Below, one piece after another: positions 21,909 to 34,224 of a stretch of DNA of 64,000 nucleotides. Position 1 is the first letter of the stretch. The number at the start of each line of letters is the position of its first letter. Under the pieces are notes generated by a model that was given only the letters and a program-made list of their open reading frames with translations, ran no database searches and had not been told where the DNA came from. A program made the position numbers and the translations under genes. Source of the stretch: Mytilus galloprovincialis (lineage: Eukaryota; Mollusca; Bivalvia; Mytilida; Mytilidae); contig NC_134845.1 in NCBI RefSeq assembly GCF_965363235.1, forward strand, positions 21,268,524-21,332,523. Direction: 5' to 3'.

Positions 21909-22560
21909 CCGATATCGTTTAAGAATAAGCTTATCTTATTGGATAAAAAGGGGCCACATGACATTCTTTGTTCTTCAGTAACAAATTCCACCGGTCATTA
22001 ACAGAACAAAAGGGACCGGAAAACCGGTCGTTAACAGATTTTTAAATGATAATGACCGGTGGGCGCGGTTTCTCTGTTTGAGTGACGTCCCGTTATAAAA
22101 AACAATCGCGAATCAGACGGTCTACAGTTTACAGTTAGGAAAATGGAAGACACGTCTGTTAGTGCAGCCAACTCTAATGACCGTTTTGCTACTTATAAAA
22201 TCATAGTAAACTTTATTTTGTATTTCATATGCTAAAGTGACTTATAGTCATTTAAAACTATGACTTGTTTTCACTCTTTCCAATAGAAATCGTACATTAT
22301 CTAGAGGTTACCACCAACAATTTGAACTTACGAATTCTTTTTATAACATGGTTTCTCAATGAAATAAACACAATAGTTTGTGAAAAACTGGTCATTATCG
22401 TGATATGTGGACTGCCCGTAGGACAGTGGTATTGACCGCGACAGCGATAATGACCTCGCCTTCGTTTCAGTCATTATCGCTGTCTCAGTCAATACCACTG
22501 TCATGTGGGCAGTCCATATATCACGATAATAACCAGTTTTTTTTTTCAATAACTATTATG
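21909..22560 (+). mobile_element. Unclassified element with long terminal palindrome
   Basis: The inserted segment has a 13-bp inverted pair CCACCGGTCATTA (21988-22000) and TAATGACCGGTGG (22049-22061). Then comes TTATAAAA and an ATG at 22143 opening a short frame (MEDTSVSAANSNDRFATYK). At the far end is a long palindrome. A protein starting with SNDRFATY reminds me weakly of tyrosine-recombinase-type transposases, but only about 30 codons remain. Confidence 0.35.
22384..22541. repeat. Long palindrome with about 72-bp arms
   Basis: The left arm (about 22384-22454) and right arm (about 22470-22541) are inverted copies with only about six to eight mismatches and a loop of about 15 bases. Shared words include GACAGCGATAATGAC and its complement. 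The sequence could form a stable hairpin or cruciform. Confidence 0.8.
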
Positions 22561-23080
22561 TAATTAATGTTCAGCAAAGTAAGATCTTCAAATAAGTCAA
22601 ACATGACAAAAATGATCAATTGACCCCATACGGATTTATTGCCTAAGTTTAAAGTCAAATTTAATAATTTTCGTATTTTTTTGTAATCTTCTCCTGAAAC
22701 AACTGACACAAATTTAACTAAACTTTTATACTACTAATATAATTTATTGAAATTTTTCATGTGGAGATATATCATACTTTTTACGAAATTTTAGGTGAAT
22801 TGGGGTCACCGATGTTGTTTTCGAGATATGACGTCATCAAAACTTAAAGAATCGCGGTTAACCAAAATATAAAAATAGCACTGTAAGTTGCTAAAAAAAA
22901 ATGCAAAATTATTAAAAAAGATGTTTAATAGAGTGATTTTCCTTTAAGGGGTAAATGCAGTTTTTGACTTATATCTCTGAAACTAAAGCAAAAGTAAAAT
23001 CGTTACGGTACCATATTTTATGCATCAGTTGTAAATGAAAATAGCAGGTGAGCGACACAGGCTCATTGGGGCCTTTAGTT

Positions 23081-23709
23081 AAAATAATTTATGTTTATCG
23101 ATGGCGTAATAGAGTTTAGCTAGTGTATTATAGTACAACTATCATGTGAACACGCTGACCTATCATTTAATTTATTTGATAGTTATCGTGTGTTGTTGTC
23201 AATTTGGGTTTTACTTTTTTTTAAATACTTCATCTTTAATTTGTTTTAAAATACCAGAAAGCGTCGTTAACCCATACCAATAAAATAAATAATAAGATAT
23301 AAGCGTACTATTCAACTGACAATCAAAAAGAAATTGTTAAAAAGAAACCACATCTTTATTTAGAATTGAAAATTTTCACTATTCGGAATTTCCCTTTTCA
23401 ATCTTTTGTCAAGAAGGTGCATTTAAATTATTTGTGTTGAACCTAAAGTTAAATAGACTTGTAAACTGGCCCGCCATCGCAACGATTAGTTAACACAACA
23501 AGGGTCAAGTTTAATAGACTAGTCAATCTAATGGAATTTGTAACAACGCTATTTGAATAAGGTAAGTGAAAAGCAAAACTTGTCAAAAATTTCACAATTG
23601 TTTCCCTCAACTATAATTGAATCTGTTGAAATAAATGAAACTATTAAGAACTATCTCCATAAATAACATAGGTTTTACCGAAAATGAAACAAATAATGGA
23701 AGATATTAA
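23081..23709. other. Intergenic stretch
   Basis: No gene, RNA or clear repeat seen in this AT-rich sequence. Confidence 0.4.
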
Positions 23710-24085
23710 AGGGGCAATAGCTGTCAAATTCATGTTCATCGATTTGACTTAAATTCTCATATTTGTTTTCTACCAATGTAATACATTTATCCAAATATAA
23801 AAGTATAAAATAAACAATTTACAGCGCATTTGTTGATTAACCTATTTTCACCTTCATTTATCCATCCCTAGCTATAAATGGGTAAAATTGAAGTTCACAT
23901 GAATACGGATTCAATGAGGTCTAATTATTCACTTGCAAGTGAATAATTCACTATTAGTGTTTCTTGGCTTATTTTGACAATATTGAATCATGCTTGTTGC
24001 TAGACGCGAATTATTACTTCACTATTTCACTTTCATTAGTGATTGAACAAAACAGATTGTTTATGAATTCGGAGCTAGTGCCCCT
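23710..24085. mobile_element. MITE flanked by TTAA, piggyBac-like
   Basis: The ends are inverted repeats: AGGGGCAATAGCT at the left, and AGCTAGTGCCCCT at the right. Both flanks read TTAA (23706-23709 and 24086-24089), the target site of piggyBac-type elements. The 376-bp interior has no coding capacity but includes short palindromes such as TTCACTTGCAAGTGAA. Confidence 0.65.
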
Positions 24086-24542
24086 TTAAAACAGTCTTAT
24101 CAAATATAATTCCGTCAATGCTCATTTCGATACAATCTAAAAAAAAAAAAAAAAAATACCTTTCAGAAGGTTTCTGGTTTTTTTTTTCATCAAGTATAAA
24201 AAGATAAATTCGTCGTGAAAAGTTATGAACACTTTAAAAGTCTTATATTACAACTATTAGACAGTTACAAAAACACAAATTCATGTTAAAAGCCTAAAGG
24301 AAATTAGCGATGTAGAAATTGAACTTCTAGAAAAACCAATACTGAAGTTGAGAACCGTATTTTGATCATTTAGATGGCATGTGGGCTTTATTATGGTAAT
24401 GGATTGATGTCTCGTTTATGTAAACATCTCCTTATTTTATATTATTATACTTTCTTATTTCTCCCTATATGTGGAAATGTAATTACAGTTAACTTATGTT
24501 GTTTCCAGATATAAACAATTTATCAAGACACTCACCAAAACA

Positions 24543-27500
24543 ATGGAGAAAGACGAACGTAACACGGATGGAATGACACGATGTAGCTTGCATGATTTAA
24601 AGCACATTATGTACCCCGGAAAACGTCGATACGGTTCACAAGTACAAGAAAGTTATAGTGGATTTTTATCCAACGATATCTTTGCACAGTTTGAAAAAGA
24701 ATTCAAATCCTGTTTGAAGAGGCGACAACAGAAGAAACAATGGATTATAAATTTACTGTATCCGATTAAGTCGACGATAGAATATTTTGAATATCTGGAG
24801 AAGTTTACAAATCTAGAACCAGGTAATCCTTAAAAATACATTTGTTTGCTAATGTTGTATTTTTCTATTTTTTATATAAAAAAGGGCAGTTACTAATACT
24901 CCCTTACGGTCAATAAACACAAAAAATACTGAGACAAACGATACAAAAGGGATATTCAAACGTGTAAGTCTACGTACAACGTACAAAGACGCGGGAAAAA
25001 AATACATAAAACATAATATAGCAACTATGATAGACTGCTCGACACGTAACCCCAATGCAACCCACAAAAAAAAACAGTGCTAAATAAATACAATGATACA
25101 ATTCAATAAAAACATATAATTGTAACTTATATGGTGCAAAAAATACCTGTCAAAACTCCAGATCGGTTTAAAGCATCATTTCGTCTTGTTAGCATTGTTA
25201 CGTGTTTTTTTTATATATGCTTATATTTCTAAAAAATAAAATCATTGAAGTCTTTTTCAATGTTATCAAAAAGTACTTTATAAAACTTATATATCATTTG
25301 CGAACAAAAAAGTATCATGTTCACTTATTTCTTCGTCAATCTTAATATATTTATCATTTTGAAATTCCCAAAAAGTAACTGCATGGTTTTTCGAATATTT
25401 TTAAGTGGCTAATAATATATAGACCTACAGCGTATTAATATTCTGTAGTAATATCAAACAAACGGTTTTAACGGGACGATCATCAATCTATATCAAGGAA
25501 GATAACCACACTTTTGACCATATAATAAATACACTTGATAGTCGTTCTAAACACGTAAAAAGGTATTCTAGTATACGTAAGTCTTGTTAATTAAAGCAGT
25601 GTTAATCGAACGTTTATATCATTTAAACAGATATCATTGAGTTGCAACAAAGTGACACAAAATATATGGAATCCTTCAATATTTTAAGAAAGATAGTCGG
25701 AACTGAAGCGGATATACGCATTAGACAAAGGCTATTTATAATACAAGATATGATCAACAATGTATGCGCTCCATATGTAACTTCTATATCAAGTGGAAGC
25801 ATAGCCGAGGGGATGGACCTTCCTGGTAGTGATGTAGATGTAACGAGGGTAATAACAAATGTACACGTGGTGCAAACTATACAACATATAAAGTCTTCAT
25901 TTCAATATACAACACTTCTTATGGAAACTGTTTTTTCCAACCCTGGCTTTATAAGGCTGAAACTGGTCGCCGATGGAGACAGAGAGTCCAAAATCATTAC
26001 ATCACGTTCCTTTGTAGAAACATCAGAAGGCATGTATTTGTCATCTAATTTATTTGTTAGCGATATTGTAAAACAAATATTTTCTGCAAGTAAAGTCGGA
26101 TTGCATGGTCCGTGTATTTCAGATAAAAATCATGAACTTGATTTTGCGTATTGCCTGAGAGTTACTTCGTGGCCGGAAATTGCAAAGCAGTGGATAAATA
26201 GACATAGACGAGAATGGCCTCCGAATAGTGTAATTGAGAAAGTTGTTAACTATGGTTGTCTTATGGTGCCAATCGGACCCAAATATTTGAAAACCAATAA
26301 CCTTATGTGGAGATTATCTTTTTCTGTGGCGGAAAAACATCTAGTCCATTCATTTAATTACACTCAGCTTTTGTGTTATGGTTTGCTTAAATTATCCATA
26401 ATGTTCATTATCAAACGTAACAAGGATACACAAGATTTATTATGTTCATACTTCCTGAAGACACTGTTGTTCTGGGTATCTGAGGAAATTTCTATAGAAA
26501 CCTTTCATATTTCTAATATTTTTCACTGTTATTTCCTTTGCCTGGCTAAACTTCAATCATGGATCTCGAATTGCTATTGTCCAAACTATTTCATACCTGC
26601 ATATAACATGTTTCGAGGAAAGATCAATGCCAGCAATAACAAACGTTTACTTGTGGATATTTATTGTATCAAATGTATGGGTAATACTATATTAAACTCA
26701 GTTCTCACACGCCAGTGTCTTCTATTACCGGATTTACTCGATGAATCCGAGGTCAAACAAGATTTTTTGCTTTATAGGACTTTTGTTATTCTGCCACCGA
26801 AATGGACAGATGGCCTTCGGGCATTGGCGTTGGTTGAATCTTTACGTAAGGATGAACCCTCTTCACTGATATTAAGTTTGTTGGAACGTTTTCATGATAA
26901 TATCAATAAACACCTAGTCCAGTTATCACCGCCAGTTTCCACACTGAATACGAAGGCAAACTTCAGACGATATTCTAAACATTTGAATGACGCAGTCAAA
27001 ACAGAGCCTGTTTCAGGTTTGCTGTTGTATGCTTCATTTTACTACGTGACTGGGAAGATCGCTACAACTTTAGAGCTCATAGATAATGTACTTTTAAGAT
27101 GTACACCTGAAAAGATTTTACTAGGCAAATGTACCTATACGAAAACAGAAATCAAGAATTATGCGCAAAAGTTTGATTGTCAGTCTCGAAAACGTTGTGA
27201 CAGAATTCGACTTTGTACTATAGATGATGTATTATATCGACAACATTCTTTATTAATACCTGCAGAACTGCAACTTGAGGTGGAATATGACAGTATGAGT
27301 ATACCACCTGTTGTTATGGCTCACTGTCTGAAATATCTATGTTTTCACTGTCTTAGTGATACCAGAAGGAAAACACAAGCTCTACGAGATCTGTATTTAA
27401 CTGTTCGTGAGGGATACTTTATTAGCAGACTGTCGATATCCAACTCTTTAACAGTTTTAGGTGTATGCTATGAATTGAATGACGAGAAGGACAAGGCTTT

Positions 27501-27579
27501 ACATAGTTACCATAAAGCTCTACAATGCGGTGATACGATTTGCAGATCAGCAACCATACGAAAATCTAAACTACTATAA
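24543..27579 (+). CDS. Mab-21/cGAS-like nucleotidyltransferase (cGLR-type)
   Basis: Two exons, 24543-24822 and 25631-27579, join in phase 1 (CCA G | AT ATC) and give 742 residues. Residues 149-164 read GSIAEGMDLPGSDVDV, the nucleotidyltransferase GS motif plus D161 and D163. The third metal ligand fits D264 in HELDFAYCLRVTSWP, aligned by eye with the VDI...SWP strand of cGAS. A Mab-21-type helical domain follows, with CLMVPIGPKY and WRLSFSVAEKHLVHSFN. The C-terminal third has helical-repeat (TPR-like) character, ending in DKALHSYHKALQCG. Family members make cyclic or linear nucleotide signals in innate immunity, or are inactive; the product here is unknown. The ATG at 24543 has open frame upstream back to an acceptor at about 24508, so an earlier start is possible. 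Confidence 0.85.
24823..25630. other. Intron of the Mab-21-like gene
   Basis: Donor GTAATC at 24823 and acceptor TTTAAACAG at 25622-25630. A weak repeat remnant lies around 24930-25080; otherwise AT-rich with nothing recognised. Confidence 0.7.
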
Positions 27580-28575
27580 AACTTAGGTATGAGAATTTAG
27601 TTTTTTTATTATTGCAAAGAGTTTTGTTTCCGGTTTCAATTATCAGAACCATACGCCGGGTTTCATTTTTCATAATTTTTTTTTCAACATGTTTTGTTTG
27701 TAGACAAAACCTTTATTGAGCATTTCTCTAATTCTTCGCCAATTTATCCCTTTCTGCACCCATTGTATAAAACATTTTAATGAACGTGTGGTTCGTTTGA
27801 TCTCAGTTCTTCATTGGTTAAAATCCGATTATGACGTCGATTTTTTTTTGTTTTCCTTTGAATTTCCAATTGTGACAGCATGAAAAAGGCGACCATGCCT
27901 GATTACGTCACATAGAAAGAACACATCTTTTTGCAGAACAGTCGCAAAGAAAAAATAATTTTGCCTGCGTATTGTTTGAAAATCTCGTGTAATACGATAT
28001 TTATCCACTCTCGACAGTTAAATTTCAAATATTTAAAACGCTCGACAAACCTCGCGTTTTAAATTTGAAAAATAAACTGTCTCGAGTGTATAAATATCGT
28101 ATCACACTCGATGCAGTGGTAGAATCTATATTTATCCTTAATTGTCTTTTGATATATTTTGTCGTTCAGTTGATGTCATTCAAAATCTTCCATTATTCCA
28201 AATTATGATTTATTATAACGTATTAGTGTACCCTGATATCGATTATTACATATTATGTTTATTATAAATGCTCGTATGTCGGCTTTGTAGTAAAACGTAT
28301 GTTGTAATGTCTGTGTGTTTTACTATACAACCAACTATAAGTAGGATCACTCACCGGGTGACCCATTGTTGCCATATCGTGTTAAAATGGAACATCAATT
28401 AACATTAATTAACAAATATACAATTGTGTTGAATATTTATGTTTAATACCAATATAAAAGTATACTGTTGTTAGTGTTACTATTAAACTAATTTTACTAA
28501 TAAATTTCCACTAATAATGGCTAATATTGCAGGATCGGGTGATTGAGAAGAATTACCAACTTTATATTTCAAGTT
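27580..28575. other. Region between the Mab-21-like gene and the UPF0462 gene
   Basis: The two genes are convergent here. Apart from the hairpin at 27984-28110 I see no feature; a clear AATAAA for either gene was not found close to the stops. Confidence 0.4.
27984..28110. repeat. Hairpin-forming inverted repeat
   Basis: Left arm (from 'gtgtaatacgatatttatcc') and right arm (to 'taaatatcgtatcacactcg') pair over about 55 bases with few mismatches around a loop near 28042-28053. The spacing and AT-rich ends suggest a small foldback MITE or its core. Confidence 0.6.
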
Positions 28576-31500
28576 CTATAAGTAATCTCTCCATTCGTCT
28601 GAGCTATACTCCAGGCTCCAATTATTGGGTAATATTCTTCCCATATCAATTGGACCGAATAGGCTTAAGTCATGACTAAAATGAAAAGATGCATTATTAT
28701 TACACATAATCAAAAGAGCATTACACATGTTTTCAAGAATCAACGATAATGTCGATAAATCAAGGCAATGTTTAACTTCCCCTTGTGTATAAACAAAATG
28801 ACGTGATAATGTTTTTATCAGGAAAAAATATTTACGAACACTGGAATATCATGAATTTTGTATGTTGTTTGAAACTTTCTTTTTTGTTTTCGGACTATGC
28901 CAATCTTCAGTTAGGTGAACATTTTTTGAATTGTATATACTGAATCGTTATCAAAAGTACCATGATCATAACCGTCACTCTTTGGATGACTTCATTCGTC
29001 TATTCCACATTGATGAGAAGTATCATTGGTAAGAAAAAAATGTTTCACAATAGCAGTCGACGTTTCTAGTAACGTTTGAGAGTTCATGATCCGTCAATTT
29101 GGGATTTGATGTTGGCACCTCTTTTAACTATAGTACTAACATACAACTGTCAAACTACGTGGATGTTCGAAGTCAGAAAAAAGAGGACGAATTGTTTTAT
29201 TAGATCCGAAGTTTTCTCACACATCATACGACGACTTCGATCAAGAAAGTAAAAGTTCTGATAGTTTTTCATTGAATTCCTTTTTTTCATCATTGATCAC
29301 TGACGAGACTGTCAGAATGTATAAGGGGTGCACAAAACATGACACCACTTAGTCTTTAGTTTTCTATGTTGTGTCATGTGTACTATTATTTTTCTGTTTG
29401 TCTTTTAGCTATGGCGTTGTCAGTTTATTTTTGATTTTGACTGTCCCTCTAGTATCTTTCGCCCCTCTTTTAAAATGTTTTACAAAATGTAACTTACAAA
29501 TCTGGTTTTTCATGTTTGCCATTAATATCACCATGTAAAGATTCAAACTGCCTAGCTTCTCCAGTACCATGCATAGCATATACATTCCATTTAGTAACTT
29601 TTGGTGGCAGGTAACTTCCAGGAATAATAGCCTTCCCTGACCACCGGCTTTCTTCTTTAGTCGTTGTATATTCTATTGGCATTTCCACCTATTAACATTG
29701 ATTTGTGTATTTTAAATGATTTTCAAAAATTATAAAGTCTGATATTCATTCTACTGGTACATTGAACAAGACAACGCTTACATATTAGTTTAATTTTTCA
29801 AAATATGCATACAAAATTGAAACAGGTATCATTATGGAAAATGTCATTCCTAATTGCTTTAGTGATTCGAACATCCACAATATTTGAATTGAAACGTAAA
29901 TGAACAAGTATAACACACTATATCCTATAAAAGTTTAGTGACAGATTAAAATAAAACGAATAAAGGTGGAGGATCTGCTTATCATTGCAGAGTAGTTGTT
30001 CAAATCACGCGGAGTTTGTGTTTGTTGTTCAGTCTTTAGTTTTCTATGTTGTGTTTGGTATACTGTTTGTCTTTAGGTAACCATGGCGTTATCAGTTAAT
30101 TTTTGACTTATGAGTTTGAGTGTTTCTTTTAAACTTTCGCCGCTCTCCTGAAAAAGTCAAACATACCTTCAGTTTGTTTCGATAACCTCCCTGTATTAGA
30201 ACATAATGTTGTCCATGCCTAAAAATTAAAAATAAAAACAGATTTTTGACACTAAATAATTGTATGTGCCCATTATTGTTATCAACATTTCCCTGACTAC
30301 AGTAAGGTCTACTCGACGATCATTTCTGCCAAAGAATATGAATCTTTAGTTTCAAACCAATGTATTTTTTCTGGACGAATTTTTATACATCATAGATTAA
30401 TTCTTTCCTATAAAATGGTCATTGGTATACATTTACATTACAGTTTTCGTATATGAAACGAAATTAAGAGTGTCTATCCGTCATAATTTAGCATCAGTTT
30501 CTGAATAACGGATCAAGACTATACAACAAGTGAGATGCCACCTATATGACGAATGAGAACGGTTTTGGGGATTCTATATACCTTTGCAAAGCATTGCAGC
30601 TATGTTTTGATAAACGTTATTTCATAAAAAAAAAAATCTTTGCAACATAAGTTTTACTAAAATTAGATTCTTCTTTGGAAGTACCACTTAAATAAGAATT
30701 GAAATTGATAAGAAACACATAAATGGAAAGATGGAATGTCTGAGGAAATCAATGATATATCCCGTCATGATTATCTCAACTATGACATTTCTGAGTGCTA
30801 TTTATTATCAAATTTGTTTAACAACACGACGGGTAACACTGGTGGAACAGAAACTGCTTAATTCCCAGATCACTAAACATGATTTCGCCCCCGGTATTTG
30901 GAGAAAATCGTGTTCAACACTTTTAGGTTTCTGCAGTGTTCTGTGTACTACTGTTTGTCTGTTAAACTGTTTGGCTATGTCTATATAGCTAGTTTCTTTT
31001 TGATCACGTTTGGGTTTTTTTCGACTAGTAGGATTTGTTTGCGATCTTGGTAATTCCCCAATTCTCTTCCAAATTACAAAAGGAATGGTTCCATAAGGTT
31101 TGTATATGTAATTACTTACGGGCTTAATATCACCTCCAAGTAATTGTCCTGATCATTCAACAGGAACACTTCTACAACTAAAAAAGAAGAAGCTACAGCA
31201 GAGTATAACTGAATTTGATGATTAATTTCTTAATTTTCTTGTTATAATTTAACCAATCTAATTTGATTGTGCCATTATACGTCTTCATATATCACATGTT
31301 AAAATTAGTAAGATCAAAGACTGGTAGGCTCGCAGAATGAATAATGTATTCGGGCAGTGTGATTGTAACCTCTATCTAGTATATTAAAAATATGGCTCGG
31401 CCAAGTACAAATCCGGTTTCAAATTCATATCGCATTCACATGTTCTCGTCATTTATATGCGGATAATTTCCCACTTTGTGTTATATATGTAGGACTTTAA

Positions 31501-32396
31501 AGTGCGATGGTACTCTAAAGTACGATGGTGTATCAAGCTAAAGTACGATGGTGTCTCACGCTAAAGTACGATGGTTGTGTGTTTGCTTAAGTTAGATGTA
31601 CCAATAGGGTTAGGTTCGAGGGCTTTTATAACAATTAAAAACAAAGGTGTCGACTCCATACAACAAAGGTGACCTTAAATGTAGTTGGTCGTCCTTTATA
31701 AGCCTTTTAGGTATGCAAACTCTCAAATATTCAACGGTCACAATAATGCTTAACCCTGCCACATTGCTTATATGCCATATCCTAAATGATGAGTTCGATA
31801 TCGAGCGTACCACCAGCTGACATAGAAGATTCCAGAAGAAGGAAAACGTAGTGTCGTACGCACGACAATTCACGTCAAAACTTTAATGTGATTGACCAGT
31901 AGCTGTCGTTTGTTGATGTGGTTCATAAGTGTTTCTCGTTTCTTGTTTTTTATATAGATTAGACCGTTGGTTTTCCTTTTTGAATGGTTTTACACGTATA
32001 ATTGTTGGTGCCCTTTATAAATTGATGTTCGGTGTAAGTCAGATTCCGTGATGAAAACCGTACATTGACCTATAAGTTTTTTTCTTTTACAAATTGTGAC
32101 ATGGATGGAGATTTGTCTAATTGGTACTCATACAACATCTTCTTATATCTATATGTTTTTCTAAATGATTTCACACTTCGAGCTAAAATAAACTCACCTT
32201 CATACTCCCATATAGTATCAAACGGTTGACCTGATAATCCACCGGGATCTTTCGGGTCGTTGAATAAAGGTGCTTCAACAAGAATTGTCAAATTGTCTTC
32301 GCTTTCTGTTGGTCCTTTCAGAACTACAGTTATTGGAGCATGGTGAACGTCTTTGTGGTCGAACGTTTTTGTTATCTTAATTCTTTCTGTAGCCAT
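28576..32396 (-). CDS. UPF0462 (C4orf33-like) protein, single domain
   Basis: Five exons read on the minus strand: 32198-32396, 31120-31177, 30167-30218, 29498-29688 and 28576-28675. Sizes 199, 58, 52, 191 and 100 nt sum to 600 nt, or 199 residues, which is the length I recall for human C4orf33. Family hallmarks in order: VEAPLFNDPKDPGG and IWEYE, VVEVFLLNDQDNYLEV, HGQHYVLIQGGYRNKL, WSGKAIIPGSYLPPKVTKWN with AMHG, and a last exon starting FHDLSLFGPID. All borders are GT/AG with matching phases. The ATG directly follows an acceptor (TATAG), so a noncoding 5' exon lies upstream. The biochemical role of the family is unknown; a carbohydrate-binding-like beta-sandwich is my tentative recollection. 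It is clearly more diverged than the sets at 46768-58402. Confidence 0.85.
29345..29475 (+). repeat. Copy of the 'ggcgttgtcagtttat' family
   Basis: The words 'tttagttttctatgttgtgt' and 'ctatggcgttgtcagtttat' mark it. A second copy, 'ccatggcgttatcagttaat', lies at 30024-30155, and a shorter remnant near 30930-31000. All lie inside introns of the UPF0462 gene, antisense to it. Confidence 0.6.
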
Positions 32397-33089
32397 CTAT
32401 AAAATAAGTTCCTTCAGAAACGTTTGTACGATCATTTCTATACAATAGTATTTTTTGGTAATATAGTAGCTGTTTTAAGCTTTGTTATTTTGTTAAGATA
32501 TACAACTTTTTTTCTGTCAAGGTTTGCTTTTGGATTTTAAATAAAGTACAGATAATTAAGAGTGTATGCGGAAAGATGCAATTTTGAATTGTGAATTGAT
32601 TAACTAGTACATGCATGTTTTCTCTCGTAACATTCGGGGAAACGCCGATTTTATCTAGTCCTATCGAAATTGTGTTTTTGTCGGGACAGATTCTGCTACA
32701 TCGATTCAAAATTGTAACAAGGTTCTGTGTGGAATGGGAACGGTCTAGAGTTTGTCATTGCTGTTATTTTTGCCGATCGAGTCCAGGTTACAACCAGATC
32801 TTTCGGAATGCGAACCGTCTTGGTCGAAACCGTTCAGTAACAGTCCCGTTATTTTTGCGAAATTCGGCAATGATACCCACGTCAGAGTCCCTAACAATTA
32901 CAGAACAAGACGGAGTCCAGACAAAGCCATTTACAACGCAATACAACAGACTGTGATAGGAATGCGTTCCGATAGTACCTGATCATCCCGAATATGACGA
33001 CGGTTTTCTTACAGAGCTGACTGTCTGGTCACTGTCGGATCACATTCAGTAGAATCAAGACGCGGTCGGGAATATTCGGTAGTTTTAAC
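32397..33089. other. 5' flank of the UPF0462 gene, with GC-richer stretch
   Basis: From about 32620 to 33080 the base composition rises in G and C, with CGAAACCG- and TCGG-type words resembling 16690-17060. Two frames are open for 76-113 codons here, but they look like no protein. I take it as an old repeat that later received the hAT-type MITE. Confidence 0.4.
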
Positions 33090-34224
33090 TAGGGATGGCG
33101 ACGAGTACTCGAGTAGTCGGGTACTCGCTCGAAAGGCCGAGTACTCGAGTACAGTTTTAGAACTCGGATACTCGATTGTCTGATATACGTCTTGAGATAT
33201 TTCTCTTCACATTTCCACTAACTTTAGTTTCGTTGAACTATCCCATTCGTAATAACTAAATACATTTTTTTTAAATCAATTAACAACATAAATATGTTTA
33301 TCCTGACGATACTATTTGTTATAGTAATACCAGCAACGTCCTTTCATTCCGAGGGAATGTTTTCATGTGCACTACTTGTAACAAAAAATTAAAAGTCAAC
33401 CCAATCTTTCGTCTGAAATTATTGACCAGATTTTCTAAACAAGAACAAAAAAAAAAACCATAGCGACCTGCTATGATCTCTACTCAACTGATTAGAGACA
33501 ATTTAAACGGTGTTTGTAACGGATCAACAATTTCATTGATTAATAATTTACTCATCACTAGCCGTAAAAACGTACCTTTGTTTGTTAATCAAGACTTCAG
33601 TAAACGTGATTGGTATGAGATTACATTTAATTCAATTTAATTACTCTGTGTTTGAAACTTTACTATAATTGTTTAATTTACATTGAAAGATAGGCGAAAG
33701 TACGAGAGAGACATTGAAACACCAAAGTCGAAATTAAAGTGACAACGTCATGGCTAAAAAAAAAGAAATCAGACAAGTAATTTGAAGTCAATTTGTCAAT
33801 TTGTTGTTTACAATTTGATAGACACGTCGTATTATAAAAAAATACGAACTTCTCAGGAACATATGATACATATATTGTCTACTTTGTCGGACTTTATATG
33901 CAAAAATTTTTGATTTTACTGGAATTTGGTTCCTGAACACGTACACATGATCAATAATTGTTATTATGATAGTTCTTTTTGTAGAAACGGCATTCGGGAG
34001 TTCATTGTTTAATTGACACAAAAAACATTGGATCAAGCTATATATGTTTGTCGTATGTTTGTCTTTCGTTATTATGTTTATGAAAGGTAAAAAGAAAAAC
34101 ACTGCATCCCACCTGAAATCTAAACTGTTAAATAGACGTTTAAGATTCAGCCGAGTACTCGCGAGTACTCGAGTAGTATGACCGAGTATCCGAGTATTCA
34201 ATTTCAGATCTTTTGACATCCCTA
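33090..34224. mobile_element. hAT-type non-autonomous element
   Basis: The 1135-bp element begins TAGGGATGGC and ends GACATCCCTA. It is flanked by the exact 8-bp repeat GTTTTAAC (33082-33089 and 34225-34232), diagnostic of hAT-type insertion. Subterminal blocks on both sides carry many copies of GAGTACTCG, arranged as inverted repeats (33100-33180 and 34150-34200), probably transposase-binding sites. An open frame of 143 codons on the minus strand runs out of the terminal repeat and does not resemble a transposase. A reverse fragment of the 'ggcgttgtcagtttat' family lies inside at about 33690-33760. Confidence 0.75.

Larger units (their letters stand above)
19976..23080 (+). repeat. Old dispersed repeat broken by two insertions
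   Basis: The outer repeat starts TGCTCATCTGGCCCAAAAG and ends with GCAGGTGAGCGACACAGGCT. I recall these ends from a repeat common in bivalves. Its body shows two internal repeats beginning near 'atcttctcctctgaaactac' (about 20062) and 'aatcttctcctgaaacaact' (about 22684). A LINE (about 20371-21880) and a second element (about 21909-22560) interrupt it; repeat sequence resumes after each. Confidence 0.6.

Noticed and set aside
24086-24542. Extra upstream coding exon for the Mab-21-like gene
   Set aside because: The frame is open from an acceptor near 24508, but I found no convincing upstream exon with a matching donor; the ATG at 24543 is kept.
32615-32982. Two overlapping plus-strand open frames of 76-113 codons
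   Set aside because: They lie in a GC-richer repeat-like stretch, overlap each other, and resemble no protein.
33788-34219. 143-codon open frame on the minus strand
   Set aside because: It begins inside the terminal repeat of the hAT-type MITE, has no transposase features and a low-complexity composition.
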